Shown here piece by piece: positions 31,440 through 47,959 of a DNA stretch of 47,959 nucleotides. Each line of letters begins with the position of its first letter. The first letter of the stretch is position 1. Both the position numbers and the translations under genes were made by a program. The notes under the pieces are model-generated. The model was not told the origin of the DNA. It ran no database searches and saw only the letters and a program-made list of their open reading frames with translations. The DNA is from Myxococcota bacterium (GTDB taxonomy: Bacteria > Myxococcota_A > UBA9160 > PR03), in contig JASJBO010000129.1 of the NCBI GenBank assembly GCA_030066475.1, positions 1-47,959 on the forward strand, read 5' to 3'.

Positions 31440-33395
31440 TCAGGCGGAGAACCGGGCCGCCCGCGTCCCGCGCAACAGCTCCGAGGCGACGCGCGCCACT
31501 CCCTCCGCGTCCAGGCCGAACTCGCTCCGCTGTGCGTTCGGATCGCCGTGCTCGATGGCGCGATTCGGCAGCGCCAGCACCCGGCTCGGAAGCGACATTC
31601 CGTGCCGGGCCAGCAGACCGACGACGGCCGCCCCGAAACCGTTCGCCTCGACGTGCTCCTCGACGGTCACGACGGCCTCGACGCGGGACGCCAGGGCCGC
31701 GATGCGGCGGGCGTCGAGCGGCTGGACGAAGCGGGCGTCGAGCACCGCGGCGGCGATGCCGCGCCCGGACAGCCGGCGGGCCGCCTCCAGCGCCGTCGAC
31801 ACGGCGTTGCCCACGGCCAGCAGCGCGACGTCGGTGCCGTCGCGCAGCAGGTCGGCCCGTCCCACCTCGAGGGGCTCGATGTCGCCTTCTGCCGGGAGGC
31901 CGGGCGCCGCCCCGCGCGGGAAGCGAATCGCGGCGGGTCCGCGGTGCTCGATCGCCGTGCGCAGCATGCGCCGCAGCTCCGTGGCGTCGCGCGGCGCCAT
32001 CACGATCATGTTCGGAACCGACTGGAGGTAGGCCAGGTCGTACAGGCCCTGGTGGGTGGCGCCATCGGCGCCGACCAGGCCCGCCCGGTCGATCGCGAAG
32101 GTCACGTCCAGGTTCTGCACGCCGACGTCGTGGACGAGCTGGTCGTAGCCGCGCTGCAGGAAGGTCGAGTAGATCGCACAGACCGGCTTGAGACCCTCCG
32201 TCGCCATGCCGGCCGCCATCGTGACCGCGTGCTGCTCGGCGATGCCGACGTCGTAGAAGCGGTCGGGATGGGCCTCGCGGAATCGGGTCAGCCCGGTGCC
32301 GTCGGCCATCGCCGCCGTGATGCCGACGATGCGGCGATCCCTCCGGGCCAGCTCGACCAGGGCGTCGGAGAACACCGAGGTCCAGGACGGCGCGGGCGCC
32401 TTCGCGGCTTCCGCGCGTCCGGACCCGACCGCGAAGGGCCCGACGCCGTGGTAGCGGACGGGATCCCGCTCGGCCGGCCCGTAGCCGTGGCCCTTCCGCG
32501 TGCGGCAGTGCACCAGCACGGGCTCGCTGCCGCCCCGCCGGTCGCGGACCCGTTCGAGCGCCGAGACCAGGGCGGTGAGATCGTGGCCGTCGACCGGGCC
32601 GACGTAGGCGAACCCCAGCGCCTCGAAGAACGGCGCGCACGCGAGCGAGTCCTTGAGCGCCTCCTCGGCGCGCCGCAGCGGCTCGAGCCGGTCGGCGTCC
32701 GCACCCGGGACCGACTCCAGCACGCGCCGCGCCGCTACGCGCAGGCGCCGCGCGGCCGCGCGCGAGCGCCCGCCCGCGAGGGTCGCGGCGAGTGCCCCCA
32801 CGTTCGGGGAGATCGACATCGCGTTGTCGTTGAGCACGACGACGAGGTTCGACAGCTGCAGGAAGCCCGCGCTGTTGAGCCCCTCGTACGCCATCCCCGC
32901 CGTCAACGCCCCGTCGCCGATCACGGCCACCACCCGCTCGTCGCCACCGCGACGGCGGATCGCCTCGGCGATGCCGACGGCCGCCGAAACGGACGTGCCC
33001 GCGTGGCCGGCTCCGAACACGTCGTACAGCGACTCGGAGCGGCGCAGGAACTTCCCGATCCCGCCCTGGAGGCCGAGGCCGGAGAAGGCCCGGCTGCGGC
33101 CGGTCAGGAACTTGTGCGGGTAGCCCTGGTGGCCCACGTCCCAGAGGACCCGATCGCGCGGCGTCTCGAACACGTAGTGCAGCGCGGTCGCGAGCTCGAC
33201 CACCCCGAGGCTGGCGCCGAGGTGCCCGCCCGTCCGCGAGACCGTCTCGAGGATCCCCTGCCGCACGGCGGCTGCCACGGCACCGAGGCGCCCGCGCGGC
33301 AGCCTCCTCAGGTCCGCCGGCGATCCGATTCCGTCCAGGATCGCCGCGGCGTCCGGTCCTCCCGCCCCGTTCGCGGAATCCCATGTGGCCTTCAT
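31440..33395 (-). CDS. dxs: 1-deoxy-D-xylulose-5-phosphate synthase
   Basis: 651 residues. Thiamine-diphosphate enzyme making DXP from pyruvate and glyceraldehyde-3-phosphate, entry to the MEP isoprenoid pathway. Marks: SRTGGHLGASLGVVEL, LWDVGHQGYPHKFLTGR, the ThDP motif GDGALTAG...NDNAMSISPNVG, IAEQHAVTMAAG and DRAGLVGADGATHQGLYDLAY. ATG at 33395 with GAGGAGG upstream, 20 bp after acsF, so it probably rides on the bchF-acsF transcript and ties isoprenoid supply to pigment synthesis. A second, housekeeping dxs elsewhere in the genome is likely but not visible here. Confidence 0.95.
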   Translation of the reverse strand: MKATWDSANGAGGPDAAAILDGIGSPADLRRLPRGRLGAVAAAVRQGILETVSRTGGHLGASLGVVELATALHYVFETPRDRVLWDVGHQGYPHKFLTGRSRAFSGLGLQGGIGKFLRRSESLYDVFGAGHAGTSVSAAVGIAEAIRRRGGDERVVAVIGDGALTAGMAYEGLNSAGFLQLSNLVVVLNDNAMSISPNVGALAATLAGGRSRAAARRLRVAARRVLESVPGADADRLEPLRRAEEALKDSLACAPFFEALGFAYVGPVDGHDLTALVSALERVRDRRGGSEPVLVHCRTRKGHGYGPAERDPVRYHGVGPFAVGSGRAEAAKAPAPSWTSVFSDALVELARRDRRIVGITAAMADGTGLTRFREAHPDRFYDVGIAEQHAVTMAAGMATEGLKPVCAIYSTFLQRGYDQLVHDVGVQNLDVTFAIDRAGLVGADGATHQGLYDLAYLQSVPNMIVMAPRDATELRRMLRTAIEHRGPAAIRFPRGAAPGLPAEGDIEPLEVGRADLLRDGTDVALLAVGNAVSTALEAARRLSGRGIAAAVLDARFVQPLDARRIAALASRVEAVVTVEEHVEANGFGAAVVGLLARHGMSLPSRVLALPNRAIEHGDPNAQRSEFGLDAEGVARVASELLRGTRAARFSA

Positions 33396-33415
33396 GTGGA
33401 CCTCCTCGGCAGCGC

Positions 33416-34480
33416 CTACCAGGCGGGCGCCAGGCGCACCTGCTCGGGCAGCGTGTTGCTCTTGGTGGGCTGCACGTAGAGCCAGGCGAAGCTGCCGGCC
33501 GCGGCCACGGCGAGCGCGGCACGCTTCGCGGCGCCCCGCACGCCGCCCTGCGCGCGCGCGGCGGCGGCCCGTTCGGAGATGCGCCGCAGCCGCTCGAGGC
33601 CGGCCCGGAAGCGCGGGCTGTCGAGGTCGAGCTCGACCGGGAAGACCTGGCGCGCGATCTCCGAGGTGATGCGGAACACCTGGAAGTCGTACTCGGTGGG
33701 ATCGAGTCCGAGCGCCCGATGCAGCGCGGGGCGCGCGTGGTCGCGCACGTACATGGTGCTGAACACGGCGAGCAGGAAGAAGCGGATCCAGAGCCGATTC
33801 GCCCCGCGCAGCAGCCCGGGGTTCGCCCGCATCAGCAGCGCGAACGCCTCGCCGTGGCGGAACTCGTCGTTGCACCACGCCTCGAACCAGCGGAAGATCG
33901 GGTGGAAGCAGTTCTCGGGGTTGCGCTCGAGCTGCCGGAAGATGCTGATGTAGCGGGCGTAGCCGATCTTCTCCGACAGGTAGGTGGCGTAGAAGATGTA
34001 CTTCGGCTTGAAGTACGTGTACTTCTTCTCGCGCGTCAGGAAGCCGAGGTCGACGCCGATGCCGAGCCCCTTGAGCGCGCTGTTGATGAAGCCGGCGTGG
34101 CGCGACTCGTCGCGGGCCATCAGGCCGAACAGGGCGCGCACGTCGGGATTCGTCGCTTGCCGCTTGATCTCGCTGTAGAGCACGCAGCCCGAGAACTCGG
34201 CCGTGATGGAGCTGACCAGGAAGTCCACGAACTCCTCGCGCACGTCGTCGGGGAGCTCGGCGAGCGCCCGTTCGAACTCCTCGGGCGCCGCGAAGTGGTC
34301 GCGGTTGACGTCGCGGCGCAGCTCGGCGATGAGCTCGTCCCACTCGGCCCGCACCCGGGAGACGTCGAGGCGATCCATCGCCTCGAAGTCGGTCGTGTAG
34401 AAGCGCGGACTGAGGACGGAGTCCTGCTGCGCCTGGCGCGTGGTCTCGTTGGGCTGTTCGGCGCGAACCGGGGTCGTCAT
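33416..34480 (-). CDS. acsF: Mg-protoporphyrin IX monomethyl ester cyclase, oxygen-dependent
   Basis: 354 residues. Di-iron enzyme forming ring E of (bacterio)chlorophyll using O2. Iron-binding carboxylate/His motifs are seen as [10 protein letters not shown] (ExxH) and [11 protein letters not shown] (ExxH), with [10 protein letters not shown] upstream; [17 protein letters not shown] near the N-terminus is typical. ATG at 34480 follows AGGAGG. A longer frame upstream is unconserved. The anaerobic cyclase bchE is not in the window, so ring closure here depends on oxygen, suiting an aerobic or microaerobic phototroph. About 100 bp separate it from puhC, with no promoter or operator that I can recognise. 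Confidence 0.96.
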   Translation of the reverse strand: MTTPVRAEQPNETTRQAQQDSVLSPRFYTTDFEAMDRLDVSRVRAEWDELIAELRRDVNRDHFAAPEEFERALAELPDDVREEFVDFLVSSITAEFSGCVLYSEIKRQATNPDVRALFGLMARDESRHAGFINSALKGLGIGVDLGFLTREKKYTYFKPKYIFYATYLSEKIGYARYISIFRQLERNPENCFHPIFRWFEAWCNDEFRHGEAFALLMRANPGLLRGANRLWIRFFLLAVFSTMYVRDHARPALHRALGLDPTEYDFQVFRITSEIARQVFPVELDLDSPRFRAGLERLRRISERAAAARAQGGVRGAAKRAALAVAAAGSFAWLYVQPTKSNTLPEQVRLAPAW

Positions 34481-34583
34481 CGGCTCCTCCTGGCCGGGGA
34501 TCCGGCCGTTCGGGGGCAGGGGCTTCCGACCGCGCGCGCCGCCGTGGCGTGGCGGGGACGGAAGCGGGGTGTGGTCACGGGGA

Positions 34584-35042
34584 TCACGGGGCGGGATCTC
34601 CTGTGGCGAGCAGCCCGGCGAAGGCACGGGCGTTGGTCGGTCCGAAGGCCCCCAGCTCCACCGTCCGGCCCGTCGACGGATCGTCGAGCGACAGGCGCCC
34701 GTCCGCCCAGTGCGTCAGCTGGAAGGCCGGCTCGGCACCGACCCCCAGCGCCCGCCGCTCGCGCACCAGGCCGCGCACCACGCTGCGGACGAAGCCGTGG
34801 GTGCCGGGCTCGAGCACCCGGACCGTGCGCGCCCCGTCGGCCGTGGTGACGACCACGGCGCCATCCGCCCGGTCCTCGAAGCGCAGCTCCAGTCGGTCCA
34901 CCGGCTCGGAGCGAGGCGGCGGCGCGCTCTCGAAGCCCGCGTGCCGTCCGGCCGCCGCGGCGACCAGGGCCAGGCCGATCAGTACCGCGGCGCCGATCTG
35001 GGCGGCGCGCGGGAACGGCCGGTGCGACGCGGGGGCGCTCAT
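34584..35042 (-). CDS. puhC: Photosynthetic complex assembly protein PuhC
   Basis: 152 residues. One N-terminal transmembrane segment (about 14-32) and a periplasmic domain. The C-terminal block is the PuhC signature: [20 protein letters not shown], then [18 protein letters not shown] and [17 protein letters not shown]. Supports assembly of reaction centre and core antenna. ATG at 35042 with a strong GAGGAGGAG site; 16 bp after puhB. Confidence 0.9.
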   Translation of the reverse strand: MSAPASHRPFPRAAQIGAAVLIGLALVAAAAGRHAGFESAPPPRSEPVDRLELRFEDRADGAVVVTTADGARTVRVLEPGTHGFVRSVVRGLVRERRALGVGAEPAFQLTHWADGRLSLDDPSTGRTVELGAFGPTNARAFAGLLATGDPAP

Positions 35043-35058
35043 CGGACTCCTCCTCGAC

Positions 35059-35736
35059 TCAGACGGCCGCCACGGCCGCCGGCCGCCTCGCGCCGGCCTC
35101 GGGCACGTCGGCCGAGGCCGGGTCGGGCATGGCGCGCGTCGACGCGGCGAGCGCGCGGGCCAGGGCCCGTGCCACGGCTGCCGCCTCCGGCACCGAGCGC
35201 AGCATGGGCTGGACGTGCCGGCCGAGCTTCCAGGGCCGCGCGTGGGGCCACATCAGCGCGTAGCCGATGCGCTCGATGCCCGAGACGGACAGCGGGATGT
35301 CGCCGCTGCCGTCGGAGTGGACCCGCAGGCCCGCCGACTGGATCGCCCGAAACGGCAGATTGACGGCCATCGGCAGCGCCACGCCGAAGCGCAGCACGAT
35401 CCGGCGGTTGGTGATGGTATACACCGTGGCGCGTTGGTTCAGCCAGGCGATCCCGGCCAGCAGTCCCACGGCCGCAGCGCCGAGCACGACCAGGCCGGCG
35501 GCGGACGCCGCGGCTGCCGCGAACGCCTCTCCGTCCCGGAGGGCGGTCGCGAGGCGCCAGACCACCAGCAGCCCGAAGTAGGCCCCGACCTTGCGCACGT
35601 GCAGCGATCGTCGCGCGAGACCCCGCCAGCTCGGTGCGCCCTGCCAGAGGATCTCCTCGCCCGTCGGCAGGCACTCCGGGAGGCCATGGATCGGCTCGTC
35701 CTCGTACTCGCCCACGTGGACCGCGGCGGCGCTCAC
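35059..35736 (-). CDS. puhB: Photosynthetic complex assembly protein PuhB
   Basis: 225 residues. Membrane protein with a PH-like domain that assists reaction-centre assembly. The opening EYEDEPIHGLPECLPTGEEI and LWQGAPSWRGLARRSLHVRK is characteristic; membrane helices lie at about 48-66 and 75-105, followed by a VYTITNRRIVLRFGVALPM strand region and RHVQPMLRSVPEA. GTG start at 35736 overlaps the puhA stop by 4 nt (GTGA) with AGGAG 8 nt upstream. The last 25 or so residues are Ala-rich and variable. Confidence 0.92.
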   Translation of the reverse strand: MSAAAVHVGEYEDEPIHGLPECLPTGEEILWQGAPSWRGLARRSLHVRKVGAYFGLLVVWRLATALRDGEAFAAAAASAAGLVVLGAAAVGLLAGIAWLNQRATVYTITNRRIVLRFGVALPMAVNLPFRAIQSAGLRVHSDGSGDIPLSVSGIERIGYALMWPHARPWKLGRHVQPMLRSVPEAAAVARALARALAASTRAMPDPASADVPEAGARRPAAVAAV

Positions 35737-36533
35737 AGCAGCGACTCCTGTCGCGACGGCTCGGCGTACAGGTGGCCGCTGGCGAAGTAGGCGCAGATCC
35801 GGTCCTCCTCGAGCAGCGTGACCCGCTCCGGGTTCCGGAGCGCCGGGACGCGCGCGAACTGCGCACTCGTGATGGAGGCCACCAGAACCTGGCGCCGGCG
35901 CCCCATGATGCGCGCGAGCGTCATCGGCAGCAGCGCCCGCGTCGACGCCGGCGCCGAGACCTCCGCCTCGCCCGGAGCGGTCGAGCCGGCGACCTCCACC
36001 TCGAGGTAGCGCACCTGCGGCTCCGAGCGGTCCACCCACACGTCGTAGACGCTCCCGGCGACCCGTCCGTCCGCCGCGACGACCTGCATGCCGAGCGGGT
36101 CCGGGTCGCGCGGCTCCAGCCAGAACTCGGTCGCCGCGCGCAGCGGCACGATCCGCGGCTCCCCCTGGATGGTGAGGTCGGGCTCGTCGGGTCGCTGCGC
36201 GTAGGAGGCCGGTCCCACGCCGTCGAGCATCGGATCTCCGGTCGGCTCGAGCGGCGCCCCGGGCCACGGGGCCGCCGGCTCGGCGGCGAGGGGCCGCTCG
36301 TCGCGGGCTGCGTTGGGCGCCTCGTAGGTGCCGCCGTGGGCCAGCGAGAAGACCTTCGGCTCGGGCACCGGGGGGAAGCCCGCTACCAGCTCCGGGCCGT
36401 CCGATTGGAGCGGGTAGCCCTCGCGCTTGTCCTCGCGCCGCAGGTAGAAGATCAGCGCCGCGAAGGCGGCCCAGAACAGGTAGAGGACGATCTGGGCGAC
36501 GTCGATGTACTCGGTGATGGCACCGGCTTCCAT
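35733..36533 (-). CDS. puhA: Photosynthetic reaction centre H subunit
   Basis: 266 residues, normal length. Single-span H subunit capping the L-M core on the cytoplasmic side and shaping proton delivery to QB. N-terminal helix AQIVLYLFWAAFAALIFYLR (about 13-32), then REDKREGYPL, a PRC-barrel region with REPRxPxPLG-like EPRDPDPLGMQV and VYDVWVDRSEPQVRYLEVEV, and RILL-type C-terminal strands. ATG with GGAGG 7 nt upstream. It shows that the organism has a type II reaction centre even though pufLM are outside the window. Confidence 0.95.
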   Translation of the reverse strand: MEAGAITEYIDVAQIVLYLFWAAFAALIFYLRREDKREGYPLQSDGPELVAGFPPVPEPKVFSLAHGGTYEAPNAARDERPLAAEPAAPWPGAPLEPTGDPMLDGVGPASYAQRPDEPDLTIQGEPRIVPLRAATEFWLEPRDPDPLGMQVVAADGRVAGSVYDVWVDRSEPQVRYLEVEVAGSTAPGEAEVSAPASTRALLPMTLARIMGRRRQVLVASITSAQFARVPALRNPERVTLLEEDRICAYFASGHLYAEPSRQESLL

Positions 36534-36553
36534 GCGTGAACCTCCGATTCGCG

Positions 36554-37987
36554 TCAGCTCGGCAGCTCGGCCAGGCCGAACCGCGCGGACGATGCGGTCG
36601 CGGCGGCGGGCTCGGGGCGAACCAGCGGGCCGATCGCGACCAGGGTGGCGAAGAGCAGGACGATCTCGACGTGGTAGACGACGCCGTAGCCCACCGCGGG
36701 GCTGCTGAGCGCGGGGCCGAGCAGGCCCTGCGCCGCGAGCGTCGAGGCCGCGTCGCGAAGCGCTCCGCCGAGCGCGATCCCGACCCCGGCGGCGGTGGCC
36801 TGCACCGCGCCCCAGGCCCCGAGCGCGAGTCCGCTGGCGCCGCCGCGATCGAGCTGCATCGCAGCGGTCAGCGTGCACACGGCGAACAGGCCGCCGCCGA
36901 ACCCGATGCCCGCCGTGCCCAGGCGAAACAGCCCGGGCGACCCCAGCGGCGCGGCGAACAGGATCGCCGCGAAGGCCATGACGCCGACCAGGGCGCCGTA
37001 GCCCGCGAGGCGATGCACGTTGGCGCCGCGTCCGAGGCGGTGGGCGGCGACGCCGAAGGCCAGCAGCGTGCCCCCGGCCAGCACCGCGGTGAGCGTCGTG
37101 GTGGCCCCGACACCGAGCTGCAGGATCTCCCCGCCGTACGGCTCGAGCAGGATGTCCTGCATCGCGAAGCCCATCGTCCCGAGGGCGAGCGCGAGCAGGA
37201 AGCGAGCCGCGCGGGGCTGGCGCAGGAAGCCGCGCCAGGCCGCGCGGAACGGGGGGCGCGGCGCCATGGCGGCCGCGCGCGACGGATCGCGCGCCTCCTG
37301 CTTCCAGAGCGCCGCACAGTTCAGCGCCATCGTGGCGAGGGCGGCCCCCTGGACCACGCGGATCAGGCGGATCTGCCCGAAGTCGGCCAGCAACCAGCCG
37401 AAGGCGAGCGCGCTGCCGACCATGCCCAGCAGCAGCATGACGTACAGCAGCGCCACCACCCGCGGACGCGACTCGGGCGGTGCGAGGTCGGTCGCGAGCG
37501 CGAGGCCCGCCGTCTGCGTCGTGTGCAAGCCGGCCCCGGCGAGCAGGAACGCCAGGGCTGCGCCGGCGTGGCCGATCCAGGGCGGTCCCTGCGTGTCGCC
37601 GGAGAGCAGGATCAGCGCGAAGGGCATGATGGCGAAGCCGCCGAACTGGAGCAGCGTGCCGAACCAGAGGAAGGGCACGCGGCGCCAGCCGAGCGCGGAG
37701 CGGTGATGGTCCGAGCGGAAGCCGACGAGCGCGCGCAAGGGCGCGAACACGATCGGCAGCGACACGAACAGCGAGACCAGCCAGGCGGAGACGCCCAGCT
37801 CGAGGATCATCACCCGGTTGAGCGTGCCGGTCAGCAGCACCAGGGCCATGCCGACGCTCACCTGGAAGAGCGACAGGCGCAGCAGCCGCCCCAGCGGGAG
37901 CTCGGGGCTGGCGGCATCGGCGAACGGCAGGAAGCGCGTGCCGACCGCGGCCCACTGGCGGGCGATCGCGTCGTTCCAGCGCCTCAC
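36554..37987 (-). CDS. lhaA: LhaA, PucC-family assembly protein
   Basis: 477 residues, about 12 membrane segments. BCD/MFS-family protein required for LH1 assembly in purple bacteria. Signature LLTGTLNRVMILELGVSAWLVS near residue 55, then APLRALVGFRSDHHRSALGWRR and GFAMQDILLEPYGGE in the second half. GTG start overlaps the bchM stop (GTGA). It is a paralogue of the PucC-like gene at 16.0-17.4 kb; this copy is in the classic bchM-lhaA-puhA position. Confidence 0.94.
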   Translation of the reverse strand: MRRWNDAIARQWAAVGTRFLPFADAASPELPLGRLLRLSLFQVSVGMALVLLTGTLNRVMILELGVSAWLVSLFVSLPIVFAPLRALVGFRSDHHRSALGWRRVPFLWFGTLLQFGGFAIMPFALILLSGDTQGPPWIGHAGAALAFLLAGAGLHTTQTAGLALATDLAPPESRPRVVALLYVMLLLGMVGSALAFGWLLADFGQIRLIRVVQGAALATMALNCAALWKQEARDPSRAAAMAPRPPFRAAWRGFLRQPRAARFLLALALGTMGFAMQDILLEPYGGEILQLGVGATTTLTAVLAGGTLLAFGVAAHRLGRGANVHRLAGYGALVGVMAFAAILFAAPLGSPGLFRLGTAGIGFGGGLFAVCTLTAAMQLDRGGASGLALGAWGAVQATAAGVGIALGGALRDAASTLAAQGLLGPALSSPAVGYGVVYHVEIVLLFATLVAIGPLVRPEPAAATASSARFGLAELPS

Positions 37988-38681
37988 CGGCGCCTCAGCT
38001 CCATCGCGTGCGAGATGTAGAAGCCGCGGGCGACCCGCTGCACGCGCTCGGGACGCCAGCCGCCCAGGCCCGGGTGGGCCTCGATGCGGCGCCGCAGCGC
38101 CGCCAGGCCCAGCGGCTCGATGGCGGGCGAGCGGTCCGACCTCGGGAACCACTGCCCGACCGCGTGCATCAGCGCGAGCGGCAGGGTGCGCGGCGCGAAG
38201 GTGAACAGCAGCGTCGCGTCGGCGCGCGCCGCCAGGCTCGCCAGCATCTCGGCCAGGTGCGGCGCGGGGTAGTGGATCAACGAGTCCATCGCGACGACGT
38301 GGTCGAAGCGGCCCCAGGACGGATCGCGCAGGTCGCCGACGCGGAACTCGATGCGCCCCGGGCCGACGTCGCCGCTGCGCTCGCCGGCGAGCCGGACCAG
38401 CGTCGGGGACAGGTCGACGGCCACGACCTGCGCTCCGCGGCGCGCCGCCTCGACGGCGAGCGCACCGGTTCCGCAGCCCGCGTCGAGCAGGCGCGCGCCC
38501 CGCAGGTCGGCCGGCAGCCAGTCGAGCAGGGTGCCGCGCATCGCATCGCGGCCGGCGCGCACCGTGGCTCGGATGCGGCCGACCGGCGCGTCGGAGGTGA
38601 GGCGCGCCCACGCCTCGACGGCGGTGCGGTCGAAGTAGGCCTCGAGCTGGCCGCGGCGCTCCTCGTAGCTCGGCGCCGCCA

Positions 38682-38682
<1 letters not shown>
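37984..38682 (-). CDS. bchM: Mg-protoporphyrin IX methyltransferase
   Basis: 232 residues. SAM-dependent O-methyltransferase acting between Mg chelatase and the cyclase. SAM motif LLDAGCGTGALAVEAA (65-80), VVAVDLSPTLV, and DHVVAMDSLIHYP; the C-terminal RGFYISHAMELRRR is typical. ATG overlaps the bchL stop by 1 nt (TGATG). Confidence 0.94.
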
Positions 38683-43262
<4,580 letters not shown>

Positions 43263-43288
<26 letters not shown>

Positions 43289-44798
43289 CGTACAGGGTCT
43301 CGATGGTGATGGTTCGGACACCGCGCGTCGCGGCGAAGCGCTCGGTGTTGCGACGCGCCTTGCCGCGCACGAAGAACGGGACCTTCTGGAGCTCGTCGCG
43401 GGCCTCCTCCGTCCAGCCGACCGCGGCCTCCGTCGGCGCCGGGGCGGCGGGACCCGCGCTGTGCGCCTCGCTCGCGAGATGCGAGGGCGCCGCCTGGTCG
43501 TGGAACTCGAAGTCTCCGCGGAACATGGTGAGCAGGTGCTCCTCGAGTCCCATCATGAGCGGGTGGATCCAGCTGTCGAACAGGACGTTCGCGCCCTCGT
43601 ACCCCATCTGCGGCGAGTAGCGCGCGGGGAAGTCCTGCACGTGCACCGGCGCCGAGATCACGGCGCACGGGACGCCCAGGCGCTTGGCGACGTGTCGTTC
43701 CATCTGCGTGCCGAGCACCAGCTCCGGCTCGAGCTCGGCCACGCGCGCCTCGACCTCGAGGTAGTCGTCGGTGATCAGCGGCTCCACGCCGTACTTCGCC
43801 GCCGCCGCGCGCACCTCGCGTGCGCCTTCGCGGCTGTAGGTCCCGAGGCCGACGACGGAGAAGCCGAGCTCCTCGTCGGCCACGCGTGCGGCCGCCACGG
43901 CGTGCGTGGCGTCGCCGAAGACGAACACGCGCTTGCCGGTCAGGTAGGTGGAGTCGACCGAGCGCGAGTACCAGGGCAGTCGGGCCTGCGGCGCGGCGAG
44001 CGCGTCCTCCACCGACACGCCGGTGAGCGCACCCACCTCGCGCAGGAAGTCGCGCGTGGCGCCGACGCCGATCGGCACCGTCTGCACGGTCGGCTGGCCG
44101 GTGGTCCGCTCGAGCCAGGCGCACGTGGTGCGCGCGACCTCGGGAACCAGGCACACGTTGACGTCCGCCTCGGGGATGCGCAGCAGGTCCTCGGGCGTCG
44201 CGCCGGCGGGCGCGACCACGCCCACGTCGACGCCGATCGACGCCAGCAGCCGCTCGACCTCGACGACGTCGTCGCGGCAGCGGAAGCCGAGCGCGGTCGG
44301 GCCGAGCAGGTTGGCGACGGGACGCGCGTGCTTCGGACGCTCCCGTCCGGGCTCGGCGCCCTGCAGCAGCGTGCGCACCAGGCGGTAGAACGTCTCGCTC
44401 GCGCCCCAGTTCTCCTTCTTCGAGTACGCGGGCAGATCGAGCGGCACCACCGGGACCGGCAGGTCGAGCCCCTGCGCGAGCGCGCCCGGCTGGTCCTGGA
44501 TCAGCTCGGCCGTGCACGACTCGCCCACCAACAGCACGCGCGGCGCGAAGCGCTCGTAGGCCTCGCGCACGGTCGCGATGGCGAGCTCGGCGGTATCGCC
44601 GCCCAGGTCGCGCGCCTGGAAGGTCGAGTAGCTGACGTGCGGGCGGTGGTCGCGCCGCTCGATCATCGTGAACAGCAGGTCGGCGTAGGTGTCGCCCTGC
44701 GGCGCGTGGAGCGCGAGGTGGACGCCCTCCATCGACGTCGCGATGCGCATCGCGCCGACGTGGGGAGGACCTTCGTACGTCCAGAGGGTCAGCTCCAT
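43263..44798 (-). CDS. bchB: Dark-operative protochlorophyllide reductase subunit B
   Basis: 511 residues. NifK-like partner of BchN that reduces ring D of protochlorophyllide without light. Asp36 (APQGDTYAD), the unusual aspartate ligand of the NB-cluster, is at the expected position. [19 protein letters not shown] and the C-terminal [26 protein letters not shown] domain are present. It starts 1 nt after the bchN stop. Confidence 0.97.
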
Positions 44799-44799
44799 G

Positions 44800-47721
<2,922 letters not shown>

Positions 47722-47724
47722 TCA

Positions 47725-47768
47725 TGTCAATTTTACTTGACTTAGCTATTTGTCGTCATAACATGACA
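47725..47768 (+). promoter_or_regulatory. Paired PpsR/CrtJ operators at bchC
   Basis: TGTCAATTTTACTTGACT (47725-47742) and the perfect-consensus TGTCGTCATAACATGACA (47751-47768), separated by exactly 8 bp, the same as at bchP and the known cooperative CrtJ spacing at Rhodobacter bchC. TTGACT (47737-47742)-16 bp-TAACAT (47759-47764) gives a sigma70-like promoter whose elements are covered by the sites. Confidence 0.8.
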
Positions 47769-47959
47769 CTTATCGTGGAGAGCCCTCTCGCAACGGTCGC
47801 CGTGGTGCTCGAGGAGCCCAGAAGCCTGGCGCTGAGGCGCTTGGAGCTCACGGGCCCCGGGCACGAGGACGTCGTGGTGGACGTCGAGTGGAGCGGCATC
47901 AGCACCGGGACGGAGCGTCTGCTCTGGTCCGGCGAGATGCCGCCCTTCCCGGGCATGGG
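47763..47959 (+). CDS. bchC: Bacteriochlorophyllide a dehydrogenase, N-terminal part
   Basis: Partial, runs off the right edge. The BchC N-terminus is clear: [20 protein letters not shown], then [27 protein letters not shown]. It is a zinc-less medium-chain dehydrogenase that oxidises the C3 hydroxyethyl group made by BchF. The start is uncertain: ATG 47763 lies in the predicted -10 and inside the operator, so GTG 47775, giving a nearly leaderless mRNA, may be the real start. bchXYZ and puf genes commonly follow bchC. Confidence 0.9.
   Translation, partial: [65 protein letters not shown]

Noticed and set aside
31427..31443. Strong terminator after dxs
   Set aside because: Inverted repeat is imperfect with a G-T pair and no T-run; mentioned only as possible attenuation.
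47724..47762. ATG 47724 as an upstream in-frame bchC start
   Set aside because: It would place both operators and the promoter within the coding region and has no ribosome-binding site.

Overview
This very GC-rich window (roughly 70% by eye) is most of a purple-bacterial photosynthesis gene cluster (PGC). It makes bacteriochlorophyll a, spirilloxanthin-series carotenoids and type II reaction-centre assembly factors. The glutamyl-tRNA reductase (C5) form of HemA, in place of the ALA synthase usual in phototrophic Alphaproteobacteria, points to a lineage outside that class: Gamma/Betaproteobacteria or one of the newer phototrophic groups such as Myxococcota. The sequence alone does not decide which. 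Genes for the pigment-binding reaction-centre subunits (pufLM), light-harvesting polypeptides and bchXYZ are absent; they probably lie to the right, because bchC starts at the right edge.

Layout. (1) 1-3376: a truncated FabI-type enoyl-ACP reductase gene (minus), then on the plus strand a B12-binding AerR-like protein, an extended SDR of unknown role and a small membrane protein. (2) 3388-9729: carotenoid block, with crtF-crtI-crtB leftward and crtD-crtC rightward from a shared divergent region. (3) 9928-27700: a long rightward run of bchP, crtE, hemA, a second aerR, ppsR1, a PucC-family transporter, a small membrane protein, bchI-bchD-bchO, then a carbon-metabolism block (CitE-type lyase, MaoC-type hydratase, single-chain pyruvate carboxylase) and heme oxygenase. 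(4) 46610-27731: a long leftward run of bchF-N-B-H-L-M, lhaA, puhA-B-C, acsF and dxs, followed by ppsR2-bphP. The two runs converge at about 27.7 kb. (5) Right edge: bchG and the start of bchC, both rightward.

How it fits together. HemA, BchIDH, BchM, AcsF, BchLNB, BchF, BchC, BchG and BchP cover much of the route from glutamate to phytylated bacteriochlorophyll. Dxs and CrtE feed isoprenoids to the phytyl tail and the carotenoids. PuhA-C, LhaA and the PucC-like protein assemble the photosynthetic complexes. Control is elaborate: two PpsR/CrtJ repressors, two AerR-like B12-binding proteins, and a bacteriophytochrome gene overlapping ppsR2, with a heme oxygenase to make biliverdin. PpsR-type operators (TGT-N12-ACA and close variants) overlap sigma70-like promoter elements upstream of bchP, between bchF and bchG, and at bchC. 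At bchP and bchC the paired sites are exactly 8 bp apart.

The most notable points are the apparent three-input (light, redox, B12) regulatory system, with redox cysteines kept in PpsR1 and lost in PpsR2; the lyase/hydratase/pyruvate carboxylase block inside the PGC; the absence of any usable start codon for crtC in its own frame; a 10-bp triple repeat before ppsR2; and a 76-bp tandem repeat between crtF and crtI.
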